The notes beneath the pieces are model-generated. The model worked only from the letters and a program-made list of their open reading frames with translations. It did no database searches and was not told the DNA's origin. This document shows positions 5,922 through 6,412 of a stretch of DNA of 6,412 nt, one piece after another (the first letter of the stretch is position 1; each line of letters opens with the position of its first letter). Source of the stretch: Gemmatimonadota bacterium (GTDB lineage: Bacteria; Latescibacterota; UBA2968; UBA8231); assembly GCA_026706165.1 (NCBI GenBank), contig JAPOZF010000095.1, positions 1 to 6,412 of the forward strand, read 5' to 3'. The position numbers and the translations under genes are program-made.

Positions 5922-6013
5922 GTTGTGAACAAGCGGATTTAATCCATATTCATCAAGCAGCCGCCAGGGGGTCGCTCAGACCTCGCCCCACCTTCGCCAC
6001 GGAGGATCGACCC
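5922..6013. promoter_or_regulatory. Divergent promoter region between amidohydrolase and FIST genes
   Basis: This 92-nt gap must carry, or lie close to, the start signals for both directions. Toward the FIST gene, TTGTGA (5923-5928) and CATATT (5945-5950), 16 nt apart, are a weak -35/-10 pair with 4 of 6 matches each. Toward the amidohydrolase gene, the AT-rich block 5935-5952 (GATTTAATCCATATTCAT) could hold a -10 element, but no clear pair is seen. The half next to FIST is GC-rich. No strong palindrome is visible. Confidence 0.3.
6001..6006 (+). promoter_or_regulatory. Ribosome binding site of the FIST gene
   Basis: GGAGGA lies 7 nt before the ATG at 6014. This near-perfect Shine-Dalgarno sequence fixes the start of the plus-strand gene that runs off the window edge. 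Confidence 0.8.
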
Positions 6014-6412
6014 ATGCAGTGGGCATCAGCGGTTTCCACCGAGAGAGAAATCACCGCGGCCGCGGCCGAGCTCAAGCGCGAGCTTGCCCGGAACACCGGA
6101 AACGCCACCGCCGACCTCGTCACCGCCTTCGTCACCCCCCACTACGAGGATGACCTCGACAGGCTGCCGCGCCTGATCGCCGACAGCTTCGCGCCGAAGA
6201 CCTTCATCGGCTGCACCGCCATCGGCGTGATCGGCGGCGGCCGCGAGCTCGAGGAGGTTCCAGGGCTGGCGCTCACCGCTGCGGTGCTGCCCGGGGTGGA
6301 GATCACCCCCTTCCACCTGGGCCCGGGGGACCTGCCCGACCTCGACAGCGGCCCGGACCGGTGGGTCGAGACCCTCGGCGTGGACAGGGAGCCCACCCCC
6401 CATTTCCTGATG
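6014..6412 (+). CDS. FIST-domain sensor protein, 5' part (133 codons, cut by window end)
   Basis: The frame is open from the ATG at 6014 to the last base, giving 133 residues with no stop, so the gene continues beyond the window. The sequence fits the FIST N-terminal domain, a predicted small-ligand sensory domain found alone with FIST_C or fused to signalling domains. Residues 5-30 are a helix typical of the start; 'DLVTAFVTPHY' (34-44) is the first strand; 'FIGCTAIGVIGGGRELE' (64-80) is the characteristic 'GC-x-x-GV-x-G-x-GRE' segment; 'PGLALTAAVLPGVEITPFHL' (83-102) follows. There is no signal peptide, so it is probably cytoplasmic. It is transcribed away from the operon and shares the intergenic region with it, which would suit a linked regulator, although stand-alone FIST proteins carry no DNA-binding domain. 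Family assignment is good; ligand and output are unknown because the rest of the gene is missing. Confidence 0.85.
   Translation, partial: MQWASAVSTEREITAAAAELKRELARNTGNATADLVTAFVTPHYEDDLDRLPRLIADSFAPKTFIGCTAIGVIGGGRELEEVPGLALTAAVLPGVEITPFHLGPGDLPDLDSGPDRWVETLGVDREPTPHFLM

Noticed and set aside
5202..5942. 246-aa plus-strand ORF
   Set aside because: It is antisense to the amidohydrolase gene and shows no family motif.
6026..6403. 125-aa minus-strand ORF
   Set aside because: It is antisense to the FIST gene, which has clear domain motifs and a ribosome binding site.

Overview
The window looks like GC-rich bacterial chromosome. It holds a convincing four-gene operon on the minus strand (5921 down to 1439), the 5' part of a divergent gene on the plus strand (6014 to the end), and a left third (1 to about 1438) with lower GC, no long credible gene and several inverted repeats. 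No RNA gene, CRISPR array or insertion sequence is visible.

Organism: the exported 653-residue protein has a discoidin-like part followed by a 'TPNGDGVND' FlgD-Ig/CHU_C-type tail. The creatininase carries 'WGATEAHNFHLPYATD'-type motifs. From memory this combination recalls the Bacteroidota, Latescibacterota and Poribacteria. The high GC would fit an uncultured Latescibacterota-like genome better than a typical Bacteroidota, but this is inference and no lineage marker is present.

Operon, in transcription order: (1) a COG3618-type amidohydrolase/lactonase-like protein, 5921-5127; (2) an aldo/keto reductase of the L-galactose/L-fucose/D-threo-aldose 1-dehydrogenase type, 5050-4172, with its tetrad intact; (3) a creatininase-family metal hydrolase, 4172-3411, whose start overlaps the reductase stop (TGATG); (4) the secreted protein, 3400-1439, 10 nt after the creatininase stop with its Shine-Dalgarno in that stop region. 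A reductase that oxidises a sugar to its lactone, next to a lactonase-fold hydrolase and a creatininase-fold hydrolase, suggests catabolism of a sugar, sugar acid or cyclitol. The substrate cannot be read from the sequence. The amidohydrolase lacks two residues usually conserved in its superfamily, so its role is the least certain.

A FIST-domain sensor gene starts 92 nt away on the opposite strand, after a good GGAGGA ribosome binding site. It is cut by the window edge.

Left region: an 83-codon ORF (247-498) with a good ribosome binding site and a signal peptide; an in-frame continuation after its stop; a stretch with no gene; a TTGACA promoter with an operator-like inverted repeat; a weak 86-codon ORF with a signal-peptide-like start; and inverted repeats around and inside that ORF, including one in the gap between the convergent gene ends.
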